A DNA stretch of 64,000 nt from Rotaria sp. Silwood1 (GCA_905250075.1 CAJNOP010000034.1:310001-374000), one strand, 5' to 3'. Numbered from the stretch's first letter, positions 51,606 to 64,000 are shown. The notes: generated by a model from the letters alone, not told the origin. Numbers and translations: made by a program.

Positions 51606-52806
51606 ACTGAACTTAGATTGGATTGATGATAAAAATTTCCTATGCTTCTATTTTTAAAGGGTACTTTTATGAAGAGAACGCTATTGTCAAATGAGTCTGA
51701 AGTATTAAAAATATATAGCTAAATTTTTGTTAATCGTAAGAATCATTATTTTCACCATTGTATGTCAATATGTTTCTATAAACACATAACAAGTAATATC
51801 AGTAATGTATTCGAGCTAATTATGCCCTACTAACTAATTATTTTGTAAATTGATATGATCGATACAACATCGGTTGTTATAGTCATACATTGAGAGAGAT
51901 TGTCAATAACAGTCACGATTATTCTATTGATATTTAGACTTTCGATAAATTACACTCTCAATTAAATTTAATAAATAAAATTCATATAAAGTCTACAATA
52001 ATTCAATCTTTGTTCTGCTGCTTCTAATAATCATGTCATAATTTTCATTAGTTATATATTCATTATGTCACTATATCAGTCGCGTATTTTCATGGTGTGT
52101 TTTATAGTAGAAGCAACTTCTCGTTAAATATCGATTGAAATGTTTACCTTTGAAAGTTTTACATTATATTTGATAATATTAAAACAAAAATATTTTTAGA
52201 GAAACGAAGCGATAGACAAAAGAACTCGCCAAATATTGAAGAGTTTTATTTTGTATTTGTTGACTGTTGAATTCGTAAAGTTCAAAAAACAGTCTGAAGC
52301 AATATGTACTTGGAAATAATAAAAAACAAATTTTTATAAACTAGTTATAATTACAAATGATGCTATACATATACAATATTATTTAAATGAAATCCACTCG
52401 AAGAATGTCAAAACGAACAATTCGAAGAAAAAAAAAGCAAAACATAAACAATTAAGTTTAGTGAACTTTTCAGTGTTGTTGATCAATATGGTACTGTTTA
52501 TTATAATGTTCTTTTTATTCAGTCTATTATTATTGGAGATGATCTGTAATGTTGTTAATTTTATTTGCTGCAATTTATCATTTATTTTTCTGTAAGCAAA
52601 AACGGCTTTATATGAGATCTTTTTCAATAGTGTATTTTCTCTTTTCTTAACTAGCTGCAAATATGCCATTAAAGATGTCAATAAAAACATAAAAACTAAA
52701 AAGTAATTCTTACATACATAGTTGATATTATTTTAATTCTCTTACTTTTTCTCACCAAACACGTTAATAGAGACTATGAGGATATCAAAAAGAAGAAACA
52801 CTTTTT

Positions 52807-53162
52807 AGTACTGAAAATGATTATGTTGATGATATTGATCTTGATGAGGATGATAAACTTCAATATGATATTATTATTCAAAAAAACTCAAATATGTGAG
52901 AACTACTTCATCATCTATACCAAATTCATCTACTATTTCTGTAAAAACAATTGACAATAATCTATAGTATCGTCTAGATTGTAATCGTTGACATTCTAGT
53001 AAATAGTTTTTTAATACTTAATCATCAATTTTCTATCAGCTGAAGCAAGAAAATAAAAACAACTTTAAAAAGAAGAATAAATCACATCTAATTATTTGTT
53101 GGCCAACAAATTATTCAATAACAACACAAACTGGAACTTATATTTCAGTAATGTCAAAATGA
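52807..53162 (+). other. Possible coding remnant
   Basis: Three short open stretches have protein-like composition: 52807-52899 (acidic, DYVDDIDLDEDDKLQYD), 52902-52967 (TSSSIPNSSTISVK) and 53037-53162 (KSHLIICWPTNYSITTQ). They are separated by stops, with no convincing splice sites joining them and no family recognised. They could be exons of an unknown gene or a decayed gene. Confidence 0.22.
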
Positions 53163-54454
53163 CACAATAGAAAATATTATATTAAAATGTACATCAACAG
53201 AAATTATTTTTATCTCAATGTCGCATGTTGTTGGCGGATTTGACTTGCATTTAATCAAAAGAAATATAAATTGAAGAAAAATAACACTTGCTGAGATTGC
53301 CTTTTAAAATAAAATCGTAATATGTGTCTTGTGGATTGTTAATAATTTCTTTTTTTCACGTTGTATTATATTTTCAGTTGATTATTAATTTAAAAAAGAA
53401 ACACATGAATTTATTCAGAGAATATTTGGAATTAAAACTCAAGGTAAATGATTATGAAAGAGACTATTCCTCTATTTTATTGTTGTATATAATCCATATT
53501 TTATGCAAGAAGAATATATATATACATATGCTATTAACCACGCACATACAAACAAACAGTAGTATGCCGCATTATCATTTACATAAAGGCAGTATATGAC
53601 GTTTCGTTTGTCTAACAATATCTCATCAATGTTGTGCTTGTTTTTCTTTTGTTTTCAATCGCACAATGTCATTCATTTCGAGAAAAGACTCTGGAATTTA
53701 GTAATTGTCAATTATATAATAACAAAAACAAAATCAATTTGGCTATTCTTTTTTTTTTTGAATAGAAAAATTTCGAGAATAATTTTTGGAAAATTCTTTT
53801 GTGTTATTATTTGTTGTTGTTTTTCTTGTATATTATTCAGAAGGCGTCGGTGTTAGCCATATATGACAAAAACAACAATCTAGTACTGTTCTTTTTCTTT
53901 CTGTCTGGAAGAATAGAAATGGTTTGATGAGGATTTTTTTTTCTCTTCATGTCTAACACAATATCTTTTGATGGCAAATAAAGCTAAAGACAAAAAAATA
54001 GGTCCTTATCTGTGATATTTTGGCTATGTTTCGCGAAGAATTATAGCGACAACGTCTCTGATTATATAAAGAAAGATATTTTAGCATCCTTCTATTCTAT
54101 GCGGCTTAATGCTAGTAGTACATGTTGTTGTCATCCACAAGGACGAAGAGAAAAAAGAGTAAATGGACAAAAAACCGCATAAAAGCTACTTGCTTATGTA
54201 AGCTAAAGAGAAAAAAAACAGAACGAATGTTAATAGATCAGAAATATGGTACCGTCTCCCCCTACATAGCCAAATAAATACAATCCACATAAACAGATAG
54301 AATATTAGTGTATGTGAGTACATAATATGTAAGTTTCTTGAGATGAATAGATAGAAGAAGAATAAGTAAACGCAAACAAATTGAAGATATTTTATTTTAT
54401 TTTATATAATTATAATTGTTAAATTGAGAATATTTTCATTATTTATAGACAAAT

Positions 54455-55984
54455 ATGTCACGTCGAGCTCGTTCATTGAGTCGCCTCCGTGGTGGGACAC
54501 CAGGACGTGAGGCCACTCCATCAATTTACGAGTCTGGATCAGCCTTTGATGGAACCGGTGGACGCGGCTATTCAACACGTCTTAATGTTTATACTCCTGA
54601 TGTGTATGGAGCATTATCTCGTATGGGTCGAGCTACTTCTGTAGCTCGATTCAAAGATGTCGACACTGAAGTGTTCGGTAGTGGCTACAATCGATGGAAT
54701 CGATCACCATCGGTCAGTCGTTACGATTATTTAAGAGCAAGACGTCCTTATTCTGCTTATGGTACCCATGATTTCGATTATTTTGATCGTTATACAGAGC
54801 GTATTCGGGATAAGACACCAATTGCTCTTGATAGCCATTATACTCATTATAGGCCATATTATTGGTATCACACAGCACCACGTACCTTTTATTATTATTT
54901 TCCATACGATGATTGGCGTTATCGACCACTTTATAACTATCGTTCACCTGCACTTTATTCAGCTGCAGGTCATGATTCATTGTATGATTATCGTTTTAAT
55001 GACGCAATTGATCGTGTATCATCATTAAAACGTGCCATGCGTGATATTGATTATACACGTGAATTACGACAATTGCGTTATCGTACACCATCAACATTTT
55101 CGGCTCTTACACATGATAATCAATATTTAGGTCGAGCCCGTGAAGATGTTCGACGTGCCATTGATTTTCGTATTGGTAGTAGTGGTATTTCAAGACTTGA
55201 TAATCCAAGAGATTATTTTGGGCGAAAGGTAAGTGTGAGCTTTATTACTTTTTTGAGAAAAAATAGAGCACATCCTAAGATAATTTTTATTTTAGTATCA
55301 TCATTATGATTAAATTTATTCCTGAAATAGATTCGTGTGATATGCTAATATTGACTTTTAAACAAACTATTTTCTTTTTCTATTATAGTTGAGTGTAAAT
55401 TAACAAATAAAAACTAATCTAAATTACTTATATTACTTTAATTCTCATAGAATAAAATAGAATTTTAATAATTATATAAATTTTTTTTTTATTAGTATGT
55501 TAAATTTGAAAAAGATGGTGTTAATAATGTCGGTGTTCAATATAATGGTTTAACAAAAACTGTAGAACATAAGCCAAGTTATTGGAGAGCTGAAGATAAT
55601 GTAGAAACGGGCTAGTAAGTTATAGTTTTTATTGTTGTATTAATATGTAAATATAAAAATAAATTTATCAAGTGATTTACAAGCACAAAATGACGACACA
55701 GCATATAAACTCTACGATAATCAAGATAGAATTGATGCAAGTCGTGAATGGCTTTTACAAGATAAAGCTGGTATTGCTCCTCGAATGGTTTATTTTGATA
55801 TGAATTCTGTAAGTTATTCTATTTGTTATTTTAAAAAAATCATTTGTTTCGTTGATTAATTTAGCGTCAGGCTCGCCGTGATGTTGATAATTCATTACGT
55901 CTCGTTCGTAATCTTAAACAATTTAAACACGAGACATTTAATCGATTATCACAACCGTGGACATTTGGAAGATACGTTTATTAG
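54455..55984 (+). CDS. Arg/Tyr-rich protein of unknown function, possibly cytoskeletal
   Basis: Four exons: 54455-55228, 55496-55614, 55673-55808, 55865-55984; 382 aa ending in TAG. I do not recognise the family. The N-terminus is basic and Ser/Arg-rich (SRRARSLSRLRGGTPGRE). Residues about 90-190 are extremely rich in Tyr, Arg and His (YDYLRARRPYSAYGTHDFDY, HYRPYYWYHTAPRTFYYYFP), followed by charged helical segments with many Arg and Asp. The C-terminus is SQPWTFGRYVY. There is no signal peptide, membrane segment or Cys pattern. The basic Ser/Arg head followed by repetitive charged segments resembles filament- or muscle-associated proteins such as myofilin or the head of miniparamyosin, but this is only compositional. 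The exon is noticeably more GC-rich than its neighbours, which may indicate codon selection and high expression. A TTTATAG acceptor ends 6 nt before the ATG. Confidence 0.75.
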
Positions 55985-58900
55985 AAACACAAAAAAAAAG
56001 AGAAAGGGCATTTCCAAGGATGTCTTTATCAACAGAAATAACCTTCTCGTTGAATTAGGAAGAAAGTTGTTTTGTGTTGCGCTTCTTTTCTAATTTTCTT
56101 TCTTATGTGTGAACCTTTTTTCCTTAGCCTTTCATTATGTTAAAAAAATACATCAATCTTTTTTTTTTCTCGTTAAAACAAAATATGGCTTCTTTTTTTG
56201 TTCGTATTGTATGTTTTTCTCTATATTTATAATACAATTTACTTTTATACAAATATATCTACCTAATTCAGCTTATCGAAAAAGAATATTATTTACGACG
56301 ACGCTTTGAATTGAATTGATTCATTATAGGTTGGTTGGATAAATGAGTTCAATAATAATAATTGGTATTACACATTGGTTTAAGTCTTTAAACTGGAAGC
56401 AAATATATTAATTTTCTTGCATTGCTTTGATTTTTCAACGAATGATTGGAAATTAGAGTTTGCTGAGTTCAAAATTTTTGGATCTAAACAATTGAACATG
56501 TCTCGCATTCGGTCCCAGGAATTGCAGTCTTTACATTCTCATTGTACTTTTTTTGACTTGAATTCGATATTCATTGCGAAATCTTATAAGAATCAAGTGA
56601 TAGTTAGCTCTTAATTTCAGAGTAGTACCTATTGAATCAATATCGGACATATTTGACTAGTTCTCTTGGAAATGGACACAAGTTTCTGCGAATGAATACG
56701 AGTAGGGGCGTCAAAAGTGCATAAATCGATAGTGGTAGCTGTAAGTGTTTGATATTTCGTGCCTATCGGATTAATCTCGAATCCAATGGATTCTACTTGT
56801 CGAAGAAATGTGTGGAATTCACTAGTCACCAAATACTAAAAACTGAAAAAAAGTATCTCGTATTTTTGTGACGACTATCCAACGTTGATTAGAGGAGATT
56901 TCATTGAGAGTATCAACGTATAAATTGACTGGGTTTGGATCCGAAAATTTTCGATCCGCCGTGTTCTAATCTCAACAACAGTAAGTAAAAGTATTCGAGA
57001 AATTTTTTCAAGCTTTTTCTTTGTTCTGAGAAATTTCGAAATAAAAAAAAGGATAGAAAAACATAGTAGGGAATATACTGATAAGAATTCAAACAAAAAC
57101 ATACATGCCTCAAGAGTGATCCTGGCAATAGAAAATTTGTAACACTCTAGTATTTATTTTTCAGTCATGGAATTTTAATCCATCAACTTACATCTTTAAA
57201 TAAGAATAACACCCCAATGTTCGCATAGTTATTCTTTCTTTTTTGCATGTAAATTACAAAGAGTTATCACATGATTGAAATTAACCATTTGATATGCTTA
57301 TATTATTCAAGAAGATGAATATCGATTGCAGGTTATACGATAAAATTCAAACAAAAGAAAATATTCAAGAAAAAATGTGTTTAGTTTGTTATGATGCACA
57401 ATAGAAAAATTCATTTCAGGAAGTTGAATTATCAATGAAATAAACTCTTGGTTTTCATTTATTGAAAATCAATACTAAACAATAAATATTATTTGGTACT
57501 CCTTTGTTAGATTAGAATTAGCTGAAGTTTGCACGTCACCATCTATTCTTTTTTCAAAATAAATTTTGAATGTGCAAGATTTATGATGCAAACAATCTTT
57601 AACATAAAAGAATATTTGAAAATAGTGAACTTTATGTTTCAATCAATTATTTTGTTTCGTTTGTTGGAGAATACCGTCTATGTTGGAAAAAAAAGACCAG
57701 AGAATCTTTCCAACATAAAAAATTCTTTTGCTTATTGTTGTGTCAAAAAAGAAGTGGCGGATCATGGAAAAAGTTGCAAGAAGACACAAAAAAACTTTAT
57801 GCGAGAGTAGAACTGTCTGTGTAAGCGAAGTGAAAAGTAATGAAATAAAAACATTTTTGAAAAAAAGCTGTGTACTTCTGAATAAACTAAAAACTGCAAG
57901 GAGAGTAACATTTTCTCTTTCTTTGATGAAAGTGACAGTACGCAACAATGAGCAAATTACTAAAAATAAGATCTCAAACGTGAGTCTATTTCATAATTTG
58001 CTGATGTCAAAATTTATTTGCAAGTCTTCATATGGAAAATGATGCAGTTTAACATTTTATTTTAGAACTCTATATTTTCGATCTAGAATTTGATATTGAT
58101 AGTACCTACTCAATGAATTTTATATCTCTCCTTTATCGAACAACAAATTGATTTTTCTTCAATAATTGTAGCCCAAAATAAATTATATATTGAGTCGTTA
58201 TCTATGATTCTTATAACAATATCATTCACAATACTCAATTTTTCTCAATAAGAACGATATTGATTCTGTTCACAAGCAGACAATGATTAACAGATAAATT
58301 TTAAATGAGGATTAATCTTTCAAGGAAATAAAACCAACTTCTTGTTTTATCACTGCAATTTAACATAATACTCTTTGTTCTATCTTGATAAAAAATAATC
58401 TTGAAGTTTCACATATGTTTGGTCACAAATTGCGTAAAGTAGTCACACCCATCCAATGCTTGAATAGCCTGATCAATTTGTACTACTGTATTAGTGGCAA
58501 AATTGTGATTACCTTCATCAATGGTTATGTACACAATCTACACTAGGGTACCTTATACAACACTAATATTTACCTGTAAATATTAGCATTTATCAAGCAT
58601 GATGCCTTAGTCATCAAATACATATCGATGAAAGAAAAACAACGAAGAGAAAGAAAAAACAAGGTTGTATAGATATATTTATATACTCATTAATTTCAAG
58701 TATATGCCACAACCTTTGCATCCTGAAAAGCATTGAGTAGGAAGTACTGCTCGTCAATATTATCGGAAGAAACACAGAAAGTATGTTCGTCGACGATTAT
58801 TATGGTATTACTTTAACAATGCAAGCTGGAATTTTTTCAAGAAAAAAACATACTAAAGAGAAGGTTCTCTTAGCAAATAAGAAAATATTGTTTTTCTCTA

Positions 58901-61900
58901 TAGGCAGTGTCATGATGACAAGGTAAAAATTTCATCGAGACCAAAAACTCACAGAGCTCGTGATTCGCGAAAAAAAACTTTCCAATTAAATATTTTTGTG
59001 GTTTATATTCAATGGAATTCTTCAGAATTTTTTCGTTTACCTGTTGAAATATTGTTGATCGATTTTGATATGATCTACATTCAACGATGAATATTCAAGT
59101 CAAGGTATTATAATAGAACCTATCTTCAGATCCATTTTTCTTTTCTCAGCGAGATTCGTTTCAGATGTGTTTTAAAGCGTTCATTTATTTAGATTATATG
59201 TTACAGAAGTCGACCAATATGCTTATTTTTTTTTTATATACCCTTTATTTATCGATTAAAACAAGTTCTCAAGTAATAAAATAGGAAGAAGTCAAGTATC
59301 TGTAGTGATAGACTACACGATTTTTTTCCATTATGTAATTAAAAGAAAGTATAGAACTCTGTTATAGTATGATGTCCCAGTATCATGTTTATTAACCAAC
59401 AGTGCAATTTTTCCAATTTTCTAGAACATACTTTATTTAATCTTTGTAATATGTTTCGAGTGTTTTAGCGATTAGATTAAAATGAGAAAGTAATGTCGAG
59501 CATGACAAAATTTTTACAGCTTCCTTTTTTTGAAAATTTTTAAGCAGAGAAGTAAAACACGATCGGAAATGTCTTCTTAGAGGCTACAAAACTCAATTAT
59601 CTACAAAAATTCTCTTAGTCTTTTGATCCAGAGTGATAGATATTCTGCTAGAGTTTTAACCTGTGACACCGTACACATCCACAAATCGAATGATGCTATT
59701 TCAATGTGAAAATTTGCTCACAGACAGGTCTATTGCTGAGAAGAAGGCTTCGAACAGTTCACCTCGAATAATGTTTTCTTTACAAGTTATTAAAATCCCC
59801 AAAACCAAGAAACCTGAGCATTCTTCGTAGGATATGAGTAATTTTTAAGGTTATAGGTCTGGGTGTGGTTGTCGACGTATGTGTGAATGTAGGTGTGAGT
59901 ATTCATCAAGAGACACTAATACCTACATCCACCAATACCCTGCATTTTGAATTAGTTGAAACTGTGTAGGCGTAGTATGACTTTTTTCGTGCACTAGAAA
60001 CGTGCAGAAATGTTGCTGCTTCGATCGATTTTAATCTAAAAGTCAAGCTTTGAGACAAATTCATATATTTATACAGAATTCAAATCATTCTCTGCATAGC
60101 AAACATTTGTGAAGACTCATAAAATATTTTATCTTGTCTTGAAACTCTTTGTAGCAAAAACTTTTACGCATTCAGCTGAACAAATGTAATACAGCCTATA
60201 GCCAAAGTCTCTCCATATCCACTCACAACCGTGTTGCGAGTGCAAGTGTTCGGGGAGCAAGTTTCGCTAAGGAGCAACTGTCACGGAAGCATCTTTCATG
60301 GAATTCTCAGCAAAATTTATGAATCTTTATTGCCGGTGAAGCCGGCCAAGCTAGTAACAGCTTTTAACTGAAGCGGAGACTATTGAATGTCATTAGAAGC
60401 TTTGGAAGTCATATTGAACTTTTCAAAAACAAACAAACCAATTTTGCCGCCGAAGCCTACAGAGATTTTAATTACGCTTGAAGATTCTAACTATCGCGTA
60501 AGTCATGGGATCATTTCCACTGATGTCACAGTATTTTCAATAAGATGTAGCTCCAATCGCCTCAATCTCAACGAAAGCTCATCACCAACATTCTCCAAAA
60601 CAAAAGAAGGTATTATCAAAATTTTTAAAGGCAGGAAAGAGCACCCTCCCTCAATTCTTGTCTTTACTCCGTCTGGTCGTGCTGCTTCTATGTGAATCCA
60701 CACATAAAGACCTGTATATAGAGAAATAAATACAATTGGAATGACAGCGTCACTCAATAAATGTCAGTACCAAAGTAGCAGTATAACTATCTCTTCAGTT
60801 CGTCATAAACAGAAATCCATGTTTTGGGGAAAGTGAGATTTTCTTTATTAGGTTACTCATTTTTATGACTAGAATAGGCTAAATAAAACTTCACAATGAG
60901 CAACCAGATAGAAATATATGAAAATTTCTTTTTCAAAATTTAAATATTGGAATGAATATATCAATGATTGGTCCCTCTTACGATGTAATAGAACCTTCAG
61001 CATTTAACATCTTTTCTATGAAAAGCTATGCTCAAAAATGTTTATGCCGATTGAACTAGAAGTGAGAAAGCAAGAAGTTGATTCCCGAATCGAAAATAAT
61101 TCTGAAAATCTGTCATGGTCTATTTTGTAAACGATATGAAAAAATCTCAATCCATTTTATTTCGATTCGCGAATTTTCTCCAATTATTCTTCCATATATA
61201 GTTTATCGTTGATTATAGCTCTATACTACGTCAGAAAACACAGGCTGAATTGAGCCCCTCCTAAAAGCCTTGGCTGCTAGTCTGGAATTACTGATTTTTC
61301 CAACACATTAATATACTGTGATAAGGTCAGACTGATACTTTAAGCTGAAAAAGTTTTAAGAAACAGTTTTTTTTGCTGTTTGCATATGCTACAGAGATTT
61401 TTCATTTGATTCGCCTGAAACTTATATTGACTATTCATCTTATTCTTATTCATCGTTGATCATAGCCCAATCGTCAGCTGATGAGCATAGTCAGCGCTGT
61501 AAGTCTACCATAACGTAAGTTTTATGTTGATCGAATCTCTCGTTTTACATCAAAGATACCTCACGAACGCAAGATCAAGCCAATATTAAGAACTAGCTTG
61601 TCGAGCTGCATTGAATCATATAGAAAATCAAGTTTTTTGAAATATATTTCCCTTTAAATGATGTTCGTTGAAAAGCATCGATGCACTGCAGCTTTGCATA
61701 GCCGTCAAGGATGAGAAGAAGGTTCGTTATTTTTTCTGTGCTTTCAAATAACGAATTCAAAACTACGAGTATAAATATCTATAGGTACATATGCGTATAT
61801 GCTAGGCACAAAAAAATAGTGTTTTTCATCCTATCTGTATGCTCTGTGAAAGTTGCCCACTGCCCATTTGTGACTGATCGAATTAAATTGTTAGTTGCAA

Positions 61901-62908
61901 AAATTTTATAGAGAATGGATTTGTCTTCGTAGTTGAAGTCTGAATAACGCTTTATACAACGAGTTTGTATCTTCTTACAGATAACTTAGAATCATGTAGT
62001 ATTTCTTGATTTGAATGTTTGCAAACGAAGAAATGCTGCAAAACCTATGCCATATCTGACGGTTTGTGTTGGATTAAAGGCTACACCAATACTCTTGTTA
62101 ACGATATTGGATATTTATAGACCCTAGTAGATCGCCATGGACTCTTTAAATAAGTGTCTTATATAATATATAGCAATTTTGAGTTATTTTATAAGTTACT
62201 TGCATCATGAGCTCTTATTTTTGTAGATTTTAGAACTAGGAAGTTGTGAATAAATAGAAAATCCACACCTACATCAGGTCATTTATAAGTTTTGAACTGT
62301 TGATTTGCTTAATCATAGAGAAATCTTGGATCTTCTGTTTGACTTGATCATGAAAATTTGTTAAATCTTTTATCTTGTCTCAGAATATTTTCTTATTATT
62401 ATTTCAAATGATCGAATCGTTTTGAACTTAGTTTAGCAATCATTGGTTCTTACGATAATTTCATTGAATAGAGAAGAGTAACTTTTAAAGAACTTGAGAC
62501 CATTTTCATTTACAGGGAAGTCAAGACTGATAAAAACATACAAGAGTACAAAGCATTCGCATCTATGACAAAATTTATCTTTTTTTTTATTGCGAATAAA
62601 ATCACCTTTATTTGCAAAAAAAATAAAAGTAAAAACGGAAGCGCGAAACCAAGTTAAAGGTCATACATGTGCTTGAAATGAAGGAAGTCAATTAAACGTG
62701 TCCAAATATTATGTCTTTTTAAAATGAGTCACAAACTAAATATTTTTCTTTCTGATCAAATGTCATACTGTTACCCGTCACTACTTCCTTTGTCGAGTCA
62801 AACATAATAAATTGTATTGACATTAATAACTAATCGCACGGAAAACAGTCTATGTAAATATTGATATTTCAGATTTATATCGGTTGCCTCCATCCAGTAT
62901 TTTTTTGT
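55985..62908. other. Large gene-poor region
   Basis: About 6.9 kb without a supportable gene. Open frames at 57529-58042 and 60387-60695 lack motifs and splice context. A short inverted similarity joins 56445-56490 and 56935-56985. A GT-rich/AC-rich imperfect hairpin occurs at 59860-59945. The block 60.17-60.78 kb is more GC-rich than its surroundings. The right end probably holds the promoter of the TRAF-like gene. Confidence 0.45.
56445..56985. repeat. Imperfect inverted similarity pair
   Basis: Plus-strand AAAATTTTTGGATCTAAAC (from 56469) resembles minus-strand AAAATTTTCGGATCCAAAC (about 56951-56933), with a weaker match upstream (ATTAGA...). Both translate to a KIFGSK-containing peptide in their own direction. 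It is probably a pair of repeat fragments. Confidence 0.35.
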
Positions 62909-64000
62909 ATGATTATGGCGGTAGGTTTTCTAGCATCGAGAAAGATTATTAGGAATGATTTCTTCTTTAAGAAATGGTCAGCTAATAAAGGATACGATGC
63001 TAAAAACATACATTCACTGGATAAAAAGTACAAGTGTCTAATCTGTGGACTTGTGCTTCGAGATGCTGTACAAATAGTCTGTGGTCATCGAATATGCTAT
63101 TCATGTCTTCATGTTGAAAATAAGTAGGAACACAAATATTACTATTTGGTCATAATGAGTGTTTATATTTAGCGCTGTTCAATGTCCAGAATGCTCAGAA
63201 ATAACATTGACATCAAAGGTAAATTGAAGATTTTTATTATCGTTCATTAATTGATCTAGTCAACTTCAATGATTTAATTTTAAAGATTAGACTTGATAAA
63301 GGATTCAATAATGACATACAAACATTGTTTATTGTCTGCATTTTATGCGAATGGACAGGTGATTTGAAAAACTATCAAGTATTTGTGTTGTGTTTCGTTC
63401 TTCAACAGTTTAACTTTCATTTATTTTCTTTCTATAAAGACTCATCTTGAACAATTTCATAATGAATTTAAATGTTTGTACTGCAATGAAACATTCATGT
63501 CTTTAACACTAATGAATCAACATAAAGAAACAACATGTCCACAAATGACGGTGAATTGTAAGCTTCAACCGTACGGCTGTAATGAATTGGTATGTGGTAT
63601 AAAATGCTTAATAGTACGCTTTGTGTCTTTAGAATAGGTATTGCGCTGTCATCTATCGAAACATTATCTCAGTGAAATGCATCAAAAAATTCTTGTGCTC
63701 TATATTTCACAACTTGTCTCAAAGCTGACCGAAGACAGTCAAGAGATGATGTTCTCTGAAACACATGCCGAACAGAAAATAATCAATTGTCCATCTAAAG
63801 TAACTACTGCTTCATCAACAAATCTACTAACTGATGAGTATAATGCCCAACAAGAATATATCAAGGAAACGGTGAATATTGTATCAGGTGGCATTGAGAC
63901 GTTAAATGATGATATACAGCGACTGAGTAGTGAATCATTGCAACAATCTCAATTAATCGAGATGACTAGTCAAAGTTTAACACAGCTAAAAGCATCGTGT
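62909..64000 (+). CDS. TRAF-like RING/zinc-finger protein, 5' part (runs off the window)
   Basis: Five exons visible: 62909-63123, 63173-63218, 63286-63378, 63440-63589, 63638-64000 (still open at the window end), 289 codons. A C3HC4 RING lies at about residues 47-85: CLIC, then CGHRICYSC, then CPEC. It is followed by TRAF-type zinc-finger material: CILCEWTGDLKNYQTHLEQF, KCLYCNETFMSLTLMNQHKE, CPQMTVNCKLQPYGC and LRCHLSKHYLSEMHQKILV. The rest is polar and helical, fitting the coiled coil before a MATH domain, which would lie beyond 64000. RING-TRAF proteins act as E3 ubiquitin ligases or adaptors in immune and stress signalling. Translation could start at Met 62909 or 62915; a TTTCAG acceptor ends at 62872, 37 nt upstream. 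Which member of this family it is cannot be told from the visible part. Confidence 0.8.

Larger units (their letters stand above)
50238..54454. other. Intergenic region, mostly featureless
   Basis: About 4.2 kb between the divergent starts of RASEF (-) and the Arg/Tyr-rich gene (+). It contains a short TTAA-flanked inverted-repeat element (51.5 kb) and a weak coding-like remnant (52.8-53.2 kb). The last few hundred bases probably include a promoter and 5'UTR intron ending TTTATAG at 54448. Confidence 0.5.

Noticed and set aside
55615-55672. Premature stop in the Arg/Tyr-rich gene if the acceptor at TTACAAG is used
   Set aside because: The nearby acceptor ATCAAG at 55671-55672 gives an open frame and a total length divisible by three.
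57529-58042. Overlapping open frames of about 100 codons on both strands
   Set aside because: Lys/Phe-rich translations typical of A/T tracts, no splice context or family motif.
59860-59945. GT-rich then AC-rich segment suggesting a hairpin or CRISPR-like repeat
   Set aside because: Arms match only imperfectly, with no regular repeat/spacer structure; a eukaryotic low-complexity tract is the simpler reading.

Overview
The window looks like nuclear DNA of a small invertebrate, most likely a bdelloid rotifer (Rotaria- or Adineta-like). This is inferred from strongly AT-rich intergenic DNA, many 45-70 bp GT-AG introns mixed with occasional 0.6-2.6 kb introns, typical metazoan proteins, and AG acceptor-like sites just upstream of many start codons, which would fit spliced-leader trans-splicing. 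No species marker such as rRNA or mitochondrial sequence is present. A 10-N assembly gap lies at 38804-38813.

Layout, left to right. 2.2-2.6 kb: terminal exon of a proprotein convertase (+). 4.3-5.2: NME5-like ciliary protein (-). 6.07-6.23: lone first exon of an NAD(P)-binding reductase (+). 6.6-10.1: FET-type (FUS/EWS/TAF15-like) RNA-binding protein (+). 11.4-13.4: secreted pancreatic-type lipase (+). 16.3-17.1: decayed rhodopsin-type GPCR (+). 19.3-26.9: DLG-family MAGUK (+). 27.4-32.9: isobutyryl-CoA dehydrogenase (+). 34.3-37.9: nicotinic acetylcholine receptor alpha-type subunit (+). 39.3-44.7: 5' part of an ACE-like peptidase (-). 45.2-50.2: RASEF-like EF-hand/Rab GTPase (-). 54.5-56.0: Arg/Tyr-rich protein of unknown function (+). 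62.9-64.0: 5' part of a TRAF-like RING protein running off the window (+).

Nine gene models were rebuilt exon by exon from start to stop. Each spliced length is a multiple of three with consistent intron phases: NME5 213 aa, FET 511, lipase 487, DLG 841, ACAD8 416, nAChR 480, RASEF 624, Arg/Tyr-rich protein 382, plus ACE-like 364 residues to a phase-2 exon end. The genes do not form a pathway; this is an ordinary mixed gene neighbourhood. DLG and the receptor subunit could both act at synapses, but adjacency is not evidence of joint function.

The least ordinary items are a nicotinic subunit with Val instead of Leu at the 9' pore gate, a FET protein that keeps the RRM and C-terminal PY nuclear-localisation signal but has lost the RanBP2 zinc finger and nearly all RGG repeats, an ACE-like gene that stops before its zinc-binding exon close to an assembly gap, a 14-nt microexon encoding the Rab G3 motif, a 475-bp foldback element, a tiny piggyBac-like MITE with TTAA flanks, and several decayed genes or transposase remnants in introns and intergenic DNA. 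Large stretches (13.4-16.2, 17.2-19.3, 50.3-54.4, 56.0-62.9 kb) hold no gene I can support.
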